Positions 30,242 through 39,161 of a stretch of 50,011 nt of DNA are shown here, piece by piece (position 1 is the first letter of the stretch; every line of letters begins with the position of its first letter). A model generated the notes under the pieces. It saw only the letters and a list, made by a program, of their open reading frames with translations, did no database searches and was not told where the DNA came from. Origin of the DNA: an uncultured cyanobacterium (GTDB lineage: Bacteria; Cyanobacteriota; Cyanobacteriia; CACIAM-69d); contig CALGDE010000024.1 of assembly GCA_937883785.1 (NCBI GenBank), forward strand, positions 1-50,011, written 5' to 3'. Made by a program: the position numbers and the translations under genes.

Positions 30242-32164
30242 CTAGTCAGGCGTACCTAACACTGTAAACGCTGCCCAGTTTCTGATGCCGGGGTGTTCTT
30301 TTTGGGTGGTCAACATTGCCGATCGCAACGCCTGAGCCTTGTCCTGTCCCTCCAGCAGCCCCTCATAAAACGTCACCATTAACGTACGCGTCGCATTGTC
30401 AGGCACTTTCCATAGGGACGCCACCACCGTGGGAGTGCCCGCCGCCATAAAAGAGCGTGCCAGCCCTACCACGCCGTCGCCGGTTACCCGCCCCCGCCCC
30501 GTATCGCAGGCGCTAAGCACCACCATGTGGGCCTGTAGCTGAAGCTGGGCAATTTCTGTGGCTTTGAATAGTCCATCATTAGTATTGTCCGCCGCCAGGG
30601 CTAAAATTCCTGGTACCGCTGGGCGCACCACCCTTTCCCGCGCCAGGGCAATATTGGCATCGACGCCATTAATAAAGACCCCTTCCCCCACGATGACACC
30701 GCCAGGGGAGACCACTACGCCCCCTTCCCGAGCCGTACGAGCGTTGGTATCAATGGGTAAGCCAAATTCGTTTAGGTTAGCGTCAAGGCTTAGTATTCCG
30801 TGGGTGGCAAAGTGCAGGATGGGCTGGGTTTGGATGGTTTGGCGTACTCGGCTCTCGGTGGCTTCGTCGGTGAGCAACAGGTCGGCGTTGAGCAGCTTGG
30901 CGATAATTTCCGCTTCTGATTCTGCGCCGGGGAGGGAACTGAGCCGTTCTGGGGAGCGATCACGACCCACCGGCACTAGGGGCATCAGATCGGGATTGCC
31001 AATCACCAGCCCCCCTTCAAGTTTGTTTCCTCGCTGCTTTTTCAGGTCTGCCGCCAATGCCAACGCCTGCACCGATGGAGCCGTGCCCATGGTGTGGCGT
31101 TCAATTAAATAAGATCCTTCCCCCGGCTGGAGGGCAGCGATGGGGATCAAATACAGCGGTCCCTGGAGGATAAAGATGACGCGATCGCTAGGATCCCTAG
31201 GTAAATACTGGGCGATTGGCTCAATTAGCAACCCGTAAAGCTGCTGGAGCTGGGCGATATTGGGCACCGGAAACGGAGAGGTAACCGCGCTTTGAGTACT
31301 TTGCACCAGCTCGGTCAAGGATTCGATATTTTGGGTGCGCAGGTCCACCTTGCGAAAGTTGACTTTGCCGCTGGGGGAAACGGTCCAAATGCCCAGCAGG
31401 GTGTCGTCTTCCAGGTCGTCGCCGTAAATTTTGTCCGTGTGGCTCAAGACCGCGTAAATCACCAACGTGGCATTTTGGGATCGCGCCGTTTTTTTTATCC
31501 TGTCCAAGGTGGGCAACGGGGGGGCTTGTGCCGCCGTACCGCTGGCTTGCTGCACCAGCAGTTCCACCAGCGATCGCGCCCGGCTGCGTTCTGCCCACAC
31601 CAGCGCCTCGTCGGTCTTACCAGCGGCAATCAAGGTTTTTACCATTAGCCGATAAAGGTAAGACTGTTGCTCCAGCAGGGTGATTTTATTGAGGTCTTCG
31701 TCAGGGTCTTCCTCTTGCCCCTCCCGCAGCTTTTCCCAGCCGGTAATCGCAATGTCCAGTAGCTCAATGGCGCGATCATAGCGACCCAGACGAAAGTGTC
31801 CCAACCCAGCCCGCCCAATCATTGCCAGGGGCACCTGTCCGTCCCTTAGCTCCACATATCGCTGCATGGTATCCAGAGCCTCTTGGTTTCGCCCCAACGC
31901 CAACTGCGCCTGACTAATGCCATTAAGTAGATCGCCCACATCGTCCGTGTCGCCTGGATCCGTCGCCGCCAGCGCTTGCTCCTGTAGGTCCAGTGCCCGC
32001 TGAAAATCCCGCTGCACGATCGCCTGGTTAACCAACACCGTCCAGTTATCGGGAAGGGGTTCTTCCTGAGCCGCCACAGGGATAACGGTTAGCGATCCCT
32101 CCACTGATCCCAGAACCAAGAGCGGGGCGATCGCCGACAATATTGAGCGGGAAAGAAACAGCAT
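30242..32164 (-). CDS. Exported TPR-CHAT caspase-like protease
   Basis: The 640-residue protein starts with a signal-like segment (about 5-32, ILSAIAPLLVLGSVEGSLTVIPVAA). TPRs follow (about 40-200, for example RDFQRALDLQEQALAATDPGD and LALGRNQEALDTMQRYVELRDG). The C-terminal CHAT domain (about 320-640) has its catalytic dyad visible: His about 454 in ILHFATHGILS and Cys about 552 in VVLSACDTGRG. The domain ends with the conserved ARSFMAAGTPTVVASLWKVPDNAT block. CHAT proteases are caspase-like and often need activation by partner proteins through the TPRs. It is the second gene of a unit with the upstream histidine kinase (72-nt gap). Substrate unknown. Confidence 0.9.
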   Translation of the reverse strand: MLFLSRSILSAIAPLLVLGSVEGSLTVIPVAAQEEPLPDNWTVLVNQAIVQRDFQRALDLQEQALAATDPGDTDDVGDLLNGISQAQLALGRNQEALDTMQRYVELRDGQVPLAMIGRAGLGHFRLGRYDRAIELLDIAITGWEKLREGQEEDPDEDLNKITLLEQQSYLYRLMVKTLIAAGKTDEALVWAERSRARSLVELLVQQASGTAAQAPPLPTLDRIKKTARSQNATLVIYAVLSHTDKIYGDDLEDDTLLGIWTVSPSGKVNFRKVDLRTQNIESLTELVQSTQSAVTSPFPVPNIAQLQQLYGLLIEPIAQYLPRDPSDRVIFILQGPLYLIPIAALQPGEGSYLIERHTMGTAPSVQALALAADLKKQRGNKLEGGLVIGNPDLMPLVPVGRDRSPERLSSLPGAESEAEIIAKLLNADLLLTDEATESRVRQTIQTQPILHFATHGILSLDANLNEFGLPIDTNARTAREGGVVVSPGGVIVGEGVFINGVDANIALARERVVRPAVPGILALAADNTNDGLFKATEIAQLQLQAHMVVLSACDTGRGRVTGDGVVGLARSFMAAGTPTVVASLWKVPDNATRTLMVTFYEGLLEGQDKAQALRSAMLTTQKEHPGIRNWAAFTVLGTPD

Positions 32165-32236
32165 GGCAAACCTAAAAAATGCTAACCAATGCCAAGCTAA
32201 CCTGCCCCTTGGGGAGCATCAATGGCTGACTGACGC

Positions 32237-33877
32237 CTACACAAACCAAGAAGTCTTCGACGTCTTGAGAGTGGCAGGGGTGTTGTCCACAGGCAAAAAG
32301 ATGGTAACCACATCACCATGCTGGGGACTGTGGCGTACCGTTAATTTGCCGCCAATGGATTGGAATAGATTTTTGGTGACGTCAAGATTGAGGCTAACGC
32401 TGCCGGTTTCGGGCTGGAATGCCAACAGTCGCCCGATCGCCTGGAACGAGGAATGTCCCCACCCCAGCCAGCCGCCGTCCTGATGCCGAGCATCTTCACA
32501 CACCAGCTCTAGCTTGAGGCGATCGCCAGCGGGGATCACATTTAAATCAATATGGCTATTGGCTGGCAAGCTGCGAATTAGGGTTTCAATCAGCTCCGTC
32601 AGCATCTGATCCAGCAGGTCACAATCGCCGGCAATGGGGGGAATTAAAGGTGGGGCGCTAACGGCGAAGGTGAGATTGTGGCGGTCTGCCTGGCGCTGCC
32701 AGCGATCCTGCCCTTCAGCAATCATTTTCTTTAGGCAAAACGGATGGAGGTTCGGGGTAGAGGTCCCGTCACAGGTTTCGTTTTCAACCGCCTTGAAAAT
32801 TAAATCAAAGCGGTCAATCTGTTCGGAACATTCCCGATCAATTTTGTCCAAGTGGCGCTGCACGTCCGCCGCTAGATCTTTGCGCTGAAGAAGGCGCGTG
32901 TAGGTGCGAATGGTGGTCAGCGGCGTGCGGATGCCGTGGGCAAAGGCTCGCAAAAATGCCACGTCGTCGCTACCGAAAATGCCGCTATCTGGGGTGCCTT
33001 TGTCGGGCGCTTCGTAGGTGGCGTTAATGGGCACAGCTTTGGCAACGTCGCCGTTTTTCTCCGCAATATTTTTCTCGCCAACACTGAAGGATTCGCCAAT
33101 GCAGTCAGATTTTGCGGGGGTAGAAACACTGGATGCTGGCATCGCTCGCCACATAAGCTGTCCAAACTCCATCACCGTGTCGTAACGGGGCTCCACCGGG
33201 GCAAATTGCTCCACCAAGTTATCCAGCCGCTTTAAATGGTGACCGCTAGTGATGGCAATGCGGGCTCGAAGGCTTTGCCAGGCTTGTTCGATAACCCCTG
33301 GGGAAAATGAAAATTGAAAGTTAATGGGCGTGCCGTCATCGGCGTGTTCGCATACTAGGGCAAGGCTGAAGTGGGGCAGCAATATTAGGGCAAAGCATTC
33401 CCGCCCAAGGGGATCCGCCGGTAATAAGGTGATGGGGCGATTTGGGCGATCGCCCCCGCCAGTGCCATCGGTGCGTCCCGCGATTTCTTCCGCAAAAACC
33501 GAACCAATATCCGCCGGTAGCTGCCATAGGGATTGCCAAGTGGGTACGCTAAATACCCACGAGGAAAAATGCTCCAAAATTTGCGGACAATCAAAGACCG
33601 GCAACGGTCCCGTCAAAATTAAACCTTGGGTAGTTTTAAGACGCATCTCGTCCGGTGAAGGGCTGCTGTGGTGTGCCTCTTCCTCCCCGTCCATATGCCA
33701 ACAGGGAGTATCCACATCGTTGCTGTCTACGGTGCTTTGGATGTAGGACTGGAGCATATAAGCCGATGCGGCGATCGCCCCGCGCCATCCTTGTTCTGCG
33801 GATAAGCTACCGGCAGGCGCATTGGGATCTGCTTTCCCAATCAGTTCGCTAATGGTCGGTAGAATCCAGGATCCCAT
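32237..33877 (-). CDS. Histidine kinase with degenerate ATPase domain
   Basis: The 546-residue soluble protein has an N-terminal region (about 90-215, including LPADPLGRECFALILLPHFSLALVC and NFQFSFSPGVIEQAWQSLRAR) that resembles DICT-type sensory domains of cyanobacterial kinases. A dimerisation/phospho-acceptor helix follows, with His about 314 in AFAHGIRTPLTTIRTYTRLL. The C-terminal domain has the fold order of HATPase_c but weak boxes. The N-box reads LTELIETLIRS, with the Mg-binding Asn replaced. No clear DxGxG follows (VCEDARHQDGGWLGWG), and the G2 position reads SVSLNLDVTKNLF. It may be a scaffold, a phosphotransfer partner or a pseudokinase. It precedes the CHAT protease gene on the same strand. 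Confidence 0.82.
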   Translation of the reverse strand: MGSWILPTISELIGKADPNAPAGSLSAEQGWRGAIAASAYMLQSYIQSTVDSNDVDTPCWHMDGEEEAHHSSPSPDEMRLKTTQGLILTGPLPVFDCPQILEHFSSWVFSVPTWQSLWQLPADIGSVFAEEIAGRTDGTGGGDRPNRPITLLPADPLGRECFALILLPHFSLALVCEHADDGTPINFQFSFSPGVIEQAWQSLRARIAITSGHHLKRLDNLVEQFAPVEPRYDTVMEFGQLMWRAMPASSVSTPAKSDCIGESFSVGEKNIAEKNGDVAKAVPINATYEAPDKGTPDSGIFGSDDVAFLRAFAHGIRTPLTTIRTYTRLLQRKDLAADVQRHLDKIDRECSEQIDRFDLIFKAVENETCDGTSTPNLHPFCLKKMIAEGQDRWQRQADRHNLTFAVSAPPLIPPIAGDCDLLDQMLTELIETLIRSLPANSHIDLNVIPAGDRLKLELVCEDARHQDGGWLGWGHSSFQAIGRLLAFQPETGSVSLNLDVTKNLFQSIGGKLTVRHSPQHGDVVTIFLPVDNTPATLKTSKTSWFV

Positions 33878-34050
33878 GTCGTCTCGTCGTGCTCAGTGCG
33901 TGGTGCTTAAAAGTCTGGTGCCGTGGTTATTCGTGTAACCAGGTTTGAGTGTAGTTTATCGGTTGCATATGGGAATCGCTGTGGCTCATCCGAACGGCAT
34001 AGGGTGAAATAACCGGCAATTTTCAATAAACCCCCAAAACAGTTCCCTAT

Positions 34051-34114
34051 TTTTGCTCCCATGACGTTTTGCTCCCATGACGTTTTGCTCCCATGACGTT
34101 TTGCTCCCATGACG
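34051..34114 (+). repeat. Four perfect 16-bp tandem repeats at the glyK start
   Basis: TTTTGCTCCCATGACG is repeated four times without a mismatch (34051-34066, 34067-34082, 34083-34098, 34099-34114). Each unit carries an ATG; the last (34109) is the start of the glycerate kinase gene. Because 16 is not a multiple of 3, successive ATGs are in different frames. The third-last (34077) opens an 11-codon frame whose TGA overlaps the real ATG (ATGA). Confidence 0.95.
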
Positions 34115-35251
34115 TTTAAAACTCAGGCTAATAAAACTCAGGCTAATTTTGAACCTTTAGTGCCACTGCTGGAGCAGGGAATGCGGTGGCGATCGCTCCC
34201 CTCGACGGCACAAAATGCCCTACAAACCCGCCTAACGGAGCTGACTCAAGCCCACTGCTGCGAAATCGCCTTCTGCCCGCAAAATCCTCAAGACATCACT
34301 GGGCAAGTGCCCCAATGGCTAAAGCTACTGGAAACCGCTGCCACAATTTTCCACCGCCACCCCCGCCTCAAAGCCCTATTTCGACCGTCTTTACGCCCCC
34401 AAACCCTGGTGACCGCCTGGCGACTGTGGATTCCTTGGGCAATTCACCTTTGCCAACTCAGGGAAAAATTTTCCGGGAGTCGTCCTCTAATTCAGGGGGT
34501 GCTTGGGGTGCAAGGCACAGGCAAAACCACCTTGGGAATTGTGATGGAAATTTTGGCAGCAGCGTTGGGGCGATCGCTGCTGAACTTATCCATTGACGAT
34601 TTTTACCTAACCTATGCCCAGCGCCAAACCCTGCGTCAGCAAGATCCACGGCTAATTTGGCGCGGTCCCCCTGGCACCCACGATATTGACCTGGCTCTTC
34701 AAACCCTTGATCAACTGGCACGGGGACATACCGCTGTGCCCCAGTTCGACAAATCGCTGCACGGGGGACAGGGGGATTCCGCTGCACCAAAACCAGTGGA
34801 GTCCGTGGATATTCTCTGGCTGGAAGGATGGCTGGTGGGGTGTGCCCCCTTAGATGATGCGGCGTTTGACGGACCGCTACCGCTGCCCATTGTGACCGAG
34901 GGTGATCGCCAATTTGCCCGGGATTGCAACGAACGGCTGGGCGCCTATTCCCCCCTTTGGCGGCGGCTGGACCAATGGGCAGTGCTGGCACCAAAGGATT
35001 ATCGCTGGTCAAAACGATGGCGACTCCAGGCTGAAGCATCACGGGTTGCTGCCGGGGGAAAGGGATTGTCAGTGGCGGAGATTGGGGACTTTGTGGATTA
35101 TTTTTGGCGGGCACTTCACCCGGATTTGTTTGTAACGCCCTGGTTAACAAACGGCGGAGCCTGTGAAGGAGATTCGCCTAATTGTGTGGTGGAAATTTTA
35201 GGCGATCGCAGTGTCGGGCAAATTCAAACTCCGTCACAGTTACCGAAATAA
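34109..35251 (+). CDS. glyK: D-glycerate 3-kinase
   Basis: The 380-residue enzyme phosphorylates D-glycerate to 3-phosphoglycerate, the last step of the photorespiratory C2 cycle. The P-loop VLGVQGTGKTTLG is near 131-143, followed by the kinase signature LSIDDFYLTYAQR and RGPPGTHDIDLALQTLDQL, then VPQFDKSLHGGQGD and ILWLEGWLVG. This is the plant/cyanobacterial GLYK family in the PRK/uridine kinase-like fold. The first 12 residues include a duplicated KTQAN from a 15-bp tandem repeat (34118-34147), and the ATG lies in a 16-bp tandem array. There is no Shine-Dalgarno, so the true N-terminus may be different or leader-controlled. A good bidirectional terminator follows at 35394-35430. Confidence 0.9.
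   Translation: MTFKTQANKTQANFEPLVPLLEQGMRWRSLPSTAQNALQTRLTELTQAHCCEIAFCPQNPQDITGQVPQWLKLLETAATIFHRHPRLKALFRPSLRPQTLVTAWRLWIPWAIHLCQLREKFSGSRPLIQGVLGVQGTGKTTLGIVMEILAAALGRSLLNLSIDDFYLTYAQRQTLRQQDPRLIWRGPPGTHDIDLALQTLDQLARGHTAVPQFDKSLHGGQGDSAAPKPVESVDILWLEGWLVGCAPLDDAAFDGPLPLPIVTEGDRQFARDCNERLGAYSPLWRRLDQWAVLAPKDYRWSKRWRLQAEASRVAAGGKGLSVAEIGDFVDYFWRALHPDLFVTPWLTNGGACEGDSPNCVVEILGDRSVGQIQTPSQLPK
34118..34147 (+). repeat. 15-bp in-frame tandem duplication in glyK
   Basis: AAAACTCAGGCTAAT occurs twice in tandem (34118-34132, 34133-34147), encoding Lys-Thr-Gln-Ala-Asn twice at residues 4-13 of the kinase. It is immediately downstream of the 16-bp array, so two independent slippage-type expansions meet at this start codon. 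Confidence 0.95.
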
Positions 35252-35393
35252 GCATTAGTAAAAGATCGGCTGTTCGTGTTCCTTTCAATGGGTTTCGTAT
35301 CTTTTTCTACCTATACTCCGCCCGTTTGACACGAATTCCAGTGCTATTCAAGTGTCAAGGTGACTCGGCTGATTTGTTGTGAATTTAAAAAGA

Positions 35394-35430
35394 AGTGGGT
35401 TGAATCCTATTGAGTCCAACCCACTTTTTT
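35394..35430. terminator. Bidirectional intrinsic terminator glyK / EF-G-like
   Basis: Arms AGTGGGTTG (35394-35402) and CAACCCACT (35417-35425) are perfect over 9 bp. A T-run follows on the plus strand (35425-35430), and an A-rich stretch before the left arm (35387-35391) gives T's on the minus strand. It lies between the convergent glyK and EF-G-like genes. Confidence 0.85.
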
Positions 35431-35458
35431 CATGGCGTTTTATCGGTTCTGATGGAGA

Positions 35459-37528
35459 CTAGCTGCGACCAGGAGCCATGCTGAGCACCTGCTGGGTTAG
35501 CTTTTCAGGCACTGGCTGGAGGTGATCGTATCGCCAAGAGAAAGTGCCGACGCCTAAGGTGAGCGATCGCAAGGACACAATCAAATCGCGCATTTCCGCC
35601 TGGGGTAGGTATGCCTGCACCAAATCCCAGCCTTCCCAATTGGGCTTGGTTTCGTAGCCAAGGATTTGCCCCCGCCGTCCGGAAATAAGTTGCAGCACCC
35701 CAGACGTAAAGCTGTTGGGGGTGGACACTTCCACCAGGGCGATCGGCTCCAAAAGCTGGGGCTCGGCATTAGCCATCGCTGTTTGCATGGCAATGCGCGC
35801 CGCCTGCTTAAACGCCTGCTCGGAGCTGTCCACCGAATGGTAAGACCCGTCCGTCAACGTTACCGCCACATCCACCACGGGAAATCCCAGGGGCCCTTCC
35901 ACCAGCGCCTCTCGCACCCCATGCTCCACACCGGGAATGTACTGTTTCGGCACCACGCCGCCCACAACCCGCTGGTTGAAATTAAAGCCCTCGCCCCGAG
36001 GCAACGGCGCCACATCCAAATACACATCGCCGTACTGTCCATGGCCGCCCGTTTGGTGCTTATAGCGCCCGTGCACATGGTTCGCTGATCGCCGCACTGT
36101 TTCCCGGTAGGCAATTTGGGGCTGATGGCTATCGATGGGCAAATTGTATTTGCGCTTTAGCCGATCCAGGGCAATTTGCAGGTGAATTTCTCCCTGCCCC
36201 CACAAAATAATTTCGTGGGTGTCCCCGTGCTGCTCCCAAGCGATCGCCGGATCTTCCTCCGCCAACTTCGTTAGCGCTCCAGTTAATTTCACATCATCTT
36301 GGCGCTTCACGGGGGCGATCGCCCAAGCAAACACCGGATCTAGGGACTCGGCGCGAGGCAACAACGCTGATGGCTCAGCCCCGGAAGGCACCTGGTCCGT
36401 GGGGGCGATCGTATCTCCCGTATGCACCCCATCCAGCCGCGCTAGCCCAACAATTTCGCCAGCTGCCGCTCGGGCTACACTGGTGTGCTCATGCCCCATT
36501 AAGTGGTATACACCACCAAGGCGCACCCCGTTAACGATCATTCCCTCCTCAAGGACGCCCTGCCAAACTCGCACCAGGGACATTTTTCCTCCCTGCTGGG
36601 ATTGGAAAGTTTTCAGCACCTGAGCCACAGGAGCCCCCGCCTCCCTAAACTTAATCCTCTCCACGGAGCGCCGCTGAGCCGTCAACTCCGGTTCTGGGGC
36701 TTCCCGCAATAGGGCATCCAACAGGGGGCGGGTGCCAAAATCCTGCTCCGCAATGCCCATAAACACGGGCACGATTAAATCTGCCCCCAATTCCATCTTC
36801 AGATCGTCAACAATTTCCGACTCCGACGGACGAATTTCATCTAATAATTCTTCTAGCAAATTATCATCATAATCTGCCAAAGTTTCCAACATTTCCTGTC
36901 GAGCTGCTGCCTCTAGCGACTGCAAAGACTGGGGCAATGGAATCGGATCTGGCGCTGCGTTTTGATGATAGGAATAGGCCTGTTCCGTCACTAAATCAAT
37001 AAAGCCTACCAGGTCTTGATTTTCCCGAATTGGATACTGATGGGGTACCAAAGGACGGCTGGAAACGGTGCGCAGGGCATCTAATAATTCGGCAATTGGG
37101 GTTTGAGTTCGGTCCATTTTGTTAATAAAAACCAAATGGGGAATTTCCCAATCATCGAGAAACTGAAACAGGGGAGCCATGGTCAACACCCGGTCTAACA
37201 TGGGCTCACACACCACCACGGCGGCGTCTACGCCAATTAGGGCATTGTAGGTTTCAGAGCCCAGCTCCACGGACCCGGGGCAGTCTATCCAGTTAAAAAA
37301 AACGCCCCGATAATCGAGGCTGGCAACGTTTAATTCAACACCCATGGTGCGATCGCGAGCTTCTGGGGCGTGGTCCCCAAGGGTGTTGCCCTCCTTAATG
37401 GAGCCCTTTCTAGTGATTGCCCCCGTGACCGCTAACAAGCTTTCTAGCAAAGTGGTTTTGCCGCTTGAATAGGGGCCGACGAGGGCAATATTACGAATTG
37501 AAGAATTGGACGATAGGGTCATGGTCAA
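35459..37528 (-). CDS. Divergent elongation-factor-G-like GTPase
   Basis: The 689-residue protein has the full EF-G domain order: G domain (about 10-270), domain II (near 290-380), then domains III-V ending in a normal EF-G C-terminus (GRRGQILGYETKP, LRSLTLGVGTFSWRYDH). G1 is GPYSSGKTTL at 18-27 and G4 is NKMDR near 135. G3 reads IDCPGSVE instead of DTPGHVD, so the His that positions the catalytic water is Ser. The RGITI switch segment is also altered (RDRTMGVEL). This is not the main fusA; it belongs to the EF-G-like paralogues of bacteria and could act in ribosome recycling or be a slow GTPase. Transcribed alone. Confidence 0.88.
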   Translation of the reverse strand: MTMTLSSNSSIRNIALVGPYSSGKTTLLESLLAVTGAITRKGSIKEGNTLGDHAPEARDRTMGVELNVASLDYRGVFFNWIDCPGSVELGSETYNALIGVDAAVVVCEPMLDRVLTMAPLFQFLDDWEIPHLVFINKMDRTQTPIAELLDALRTVSSRPLVPHQYPIRENQDLVGFIDLVTEQAYSYHQNAAPDPIPLPQSLQSLEAAARQEMLETLADYDDNLLEELLDEIRPSESEIVDDLKMELGADLIVPVFMGIAEQDFGTRPLLDALLREAPEPELTAQRRSVERIKFREAGAPVAQVLKTFQSQQGGKMSLVRVWQGVLEEGMIVNGVRLGGVYHLMGHEHTSVARAAAGEIVGLARLDGVHTGDTIAPTDQVPSGAEPSALLPRAESLDPVFAWAIAPVKRQDDVKLTGALTKLAEEDPAIAWEQHGDTHEIILWGQGEIHLQIALDRLKRKYNLPIDSHQPQIAYRETVRRSANHVHGRYKHQTGGHGQYGDVYLDVAPLPRGEGFNFNQRVVGGVVPKQYIPGVEHGVREALVEGPLGFPVVDVAVTLTDGSYHSVDSSEQAFKQAARIAMQTAMANAEPQLLEPIALVEVSTPNSFTSGVLQLISGRRGQILGYETKPNWEGWDLVQAYLPQAEMRDLIVSLRSLTLGVGTFSWRYDHLQPVPEKLTQQVLSMAPGRS

Positions 37529-37864
37529 ATACCAGTAACGCTAAATTTAGACAGCGTTAACTAAACTTTGACCGACAAAATTGACCTAAGACTATCAATT
37601 AAGAGTCAGACCAATTTTGGATTTTCCAAGATTGGTTTTGGACCTTGATTCTATAGTGTTTTTTTGTTTAGTTTTTGCTGTCTATCTCCATTATCCTCCG
37701 TAGTTAGGTAATGGCTTTTACACTCAATTTATTGTTAGGAAACGATTGAGTTTCTATAAGCATATGCAACGCAAGATTGCTGTTTCACTCGACTGGTAAA
37801 TCAACGCCTTTGGCGGGGTCCTGGTAAAGCTATGGCGCGACGGCGCGTTATTGCGGGCTTTGCA
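37529..37864. other. Intergenic region upstream of the EF-G-like gene
   Basis: About 335 nt, A/T-rich, containing the EF-G-like promoter. AACGCT/AGCGTT (6 bp) forms a small hairpin at about 37536-37557, and ATTTTGGATTTTCCAAGATT-type short repeats follow. I see no gene. Confidence 0.4.
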
Positions 37865-38401
37865 TCACGAGTTCGGAAACGGCGTAATCCAGTTACGCCT
37901 GAGGGCGAGGATTAATCCAGTGCGGGCGATCGCAAACAGCATCAAGTTTTCCAGTGCAATTACTACGCACACCAGCAGGGCATACAACGCAATGGGCTGC
38001 CCCAGTTCTTCTAGCGTTGCCAGGGCAAGGGTGGACGTGCTGGTTTGATAAAGCCCCACAATAGTTTCAATACTGCCGAAGCTGCGGGTGAGGGCGAAAG
38101 CGAGAAATGCCCCTTCCCCCAGATGGCTGTTGGAGTCACCTCGCACCACGTAGCGATAGGTGATGCCGAATAGCGCCCCAGTGATCCCGGTTAAGGCAAT
38201 TTGACACCACGCCCCCAAGTCAAGCCAGTCTGTCGGAAATCGTTCCAGGGACAGCCCTTGAGTATCTAGCCCCCAGTCGCCGGTTACGGCATTAACGATC
38301 GCGATAATTCCCCAGGCAAATATGGTTAGGCCGCCACTTAAAGCCGCTGCCTTAACAGACATCACCCGTTCAGTGGGCGAAAAGCGATCGCCTTCAAACA
38401 T
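37865..38401 (-). CDS. Conserved-type membrane protein, about four helices
   Basis: The 178-residue protein has hydrophobic segments at about 17-42 (AAALSGGLTIFAWGIIAIVNAV), 68-86 (IALTGITGALFGITYRYVV), 95-120 and 137-165 (PIALYALLVCVVIALENLMLFAIARTGL). Charged residues sit only in the loops. A motif YRYVVRGDSNSHLGEGAFLAFALTRSFG lies between helices 2 and 3, with Asp, Asn and His that might be functional. I do not recognise a named family, but the protein looks like a complete, normally coded cyanobacterial membrane protein. ATG 38401 has GGGGAA about 5 nt upstream. The downstream side is the EF-G-like promoter region. Confidence 0.75.
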   Translation of the reverse strand: MFEGDRFSPTERVMSVKAAALSGGLTIFAWGIIAIVNAVTGDWGLDTQGLSLERFPTDWLDLGAWCQIALTGITGALFGITYRYVVRGDSNSHLGEGAFLAFALTRSFGSIETIVGLYQTSTSTLALATLEELGQPIALYALLVCVVIALENLMLFAIARTGLILALRRNWITPFPNS

Positions 38402-38520
38402 AAAATTCCCCAGTAATGCTCACTGTTTTAATGGGCGGCAAAATGTCCTCGTCGGCATGATCCACTTTTTGCCGCTGTCCAACTCAGCACCATTTTCCGA
38501 CAATAGGGCAACAATCATTC

Positions 38521-38561
38521 AAAAAAGGGGATGTTGCCGACAAAGTCTCGACAACATCCCC
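38521..38561 (-). terminator. Intrinsic terminator of the DUF2267 gene
   Basis: GGGGATGTTG (38527-38536) and CAACATCCCC (38552-38561) are perfect 10-bp arms, with further partial pairing inside (CCGA/TCTCG region). On the minus strand the hairpin is followed by T6 (plus-strand A at 38521-38526). It is about 80 nt past the stop of the DUF2267 gene. Confidence 0.88.
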
Positions 38562-38642
38562 TCAGGTTTGCAAATAACTAATGGCAAATCACCACTGTTT
38601 ACGCATTAGCTAATTATGCTTTAGCTAAAAATCAAAAAAAGA

Positions 38643-39161
38643 CTAAGCGCTCTCCCATAGGGTGCGAATCTTGCCCGGCATAAAGCCCGCAATTTCAGCA
38701 ATTTTATCCGCCGGCAGCTCTTTTTTCGTGGCGCTAAAAACTGCGGATACAACCGTTTCTGGAGGCGTTACTTGGGGGACTGACCCTGTTGCTGTCTGGG
38801 GCAAACCGCCCTCCTTCGCAATACGGAAAAGAAAAGTTTCATCGCTAAATTCTAAAGTAGGACGCACCTGACTTAGGAAGCGTACGATAGGATTGGAATC
38901 TTTCCAAAGGTCCGCAATTTCTTTGTCCGCAATTCTGGCGTTGGTGGCACTGGTAGCCTGGGTGTGCAGCTCACCAGCAACGCCTTCAACCGCTTCCGTA
39001 GTCATCAAATCCCGCATGGTGCGGAAAACAATTTCGGTTAAGTCGCGGGCATCGTAGACGTTGGACATGCCACCTTTCGTAGCCACTTCTTGCAAGAAAT
39101 CCATATCTTTTGTGGCGATTTCAATTTGAGTATTCATCAAGTACTCCGGTAGTTTTGTCAT
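38643..39161 (-). CDS. DUF2267-domain protein
   Basis: The 172-residue soluble protein contains the DUF2267 pattern: a helical unit FLQEVATKGGMSNVYDARDLTEIVFRTMRDLMTTEAVEGVAGELHTQ (about 23-69) and a second unit PPETVVSAVFSATKKELPADKIAEIAGFMPGKIRTLW near the end. DUF2267 proteins often relate to stress responses, but no biochemical activity is known. ATG 39161 follows AAGGGAGAAATAA, a good Shine-Dalgarno. The strong downstream terminator (38521-38561) shows it is a single-gene unit, and the presence of both suggests high expression. The previous 1 kb (39162-40176) is gene-free. Confidence 0.75.
   Translation of the reverse strand: MTKLPEYLMNTQIEIATKDMDFLQEVATKGGMSNVYDARDLTEIVFRTMRDLMTTEAVEGVAGELHTQATSATNARIADKEIADLWKDSNPIVRFLSQVRPTLEFSDETFLFRIAKEGGLPQTATGSVPQVTPPETVVSAVFSATKKELPADKIAEIAGFMPGKIRTLWESA

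Noticed and set aside
34458-35150. 230-codon minus-strand frame within glyK
   Set aside because: A shadow of the glycerate kinase gene, with Pro/Arg-biased composition and no motif.
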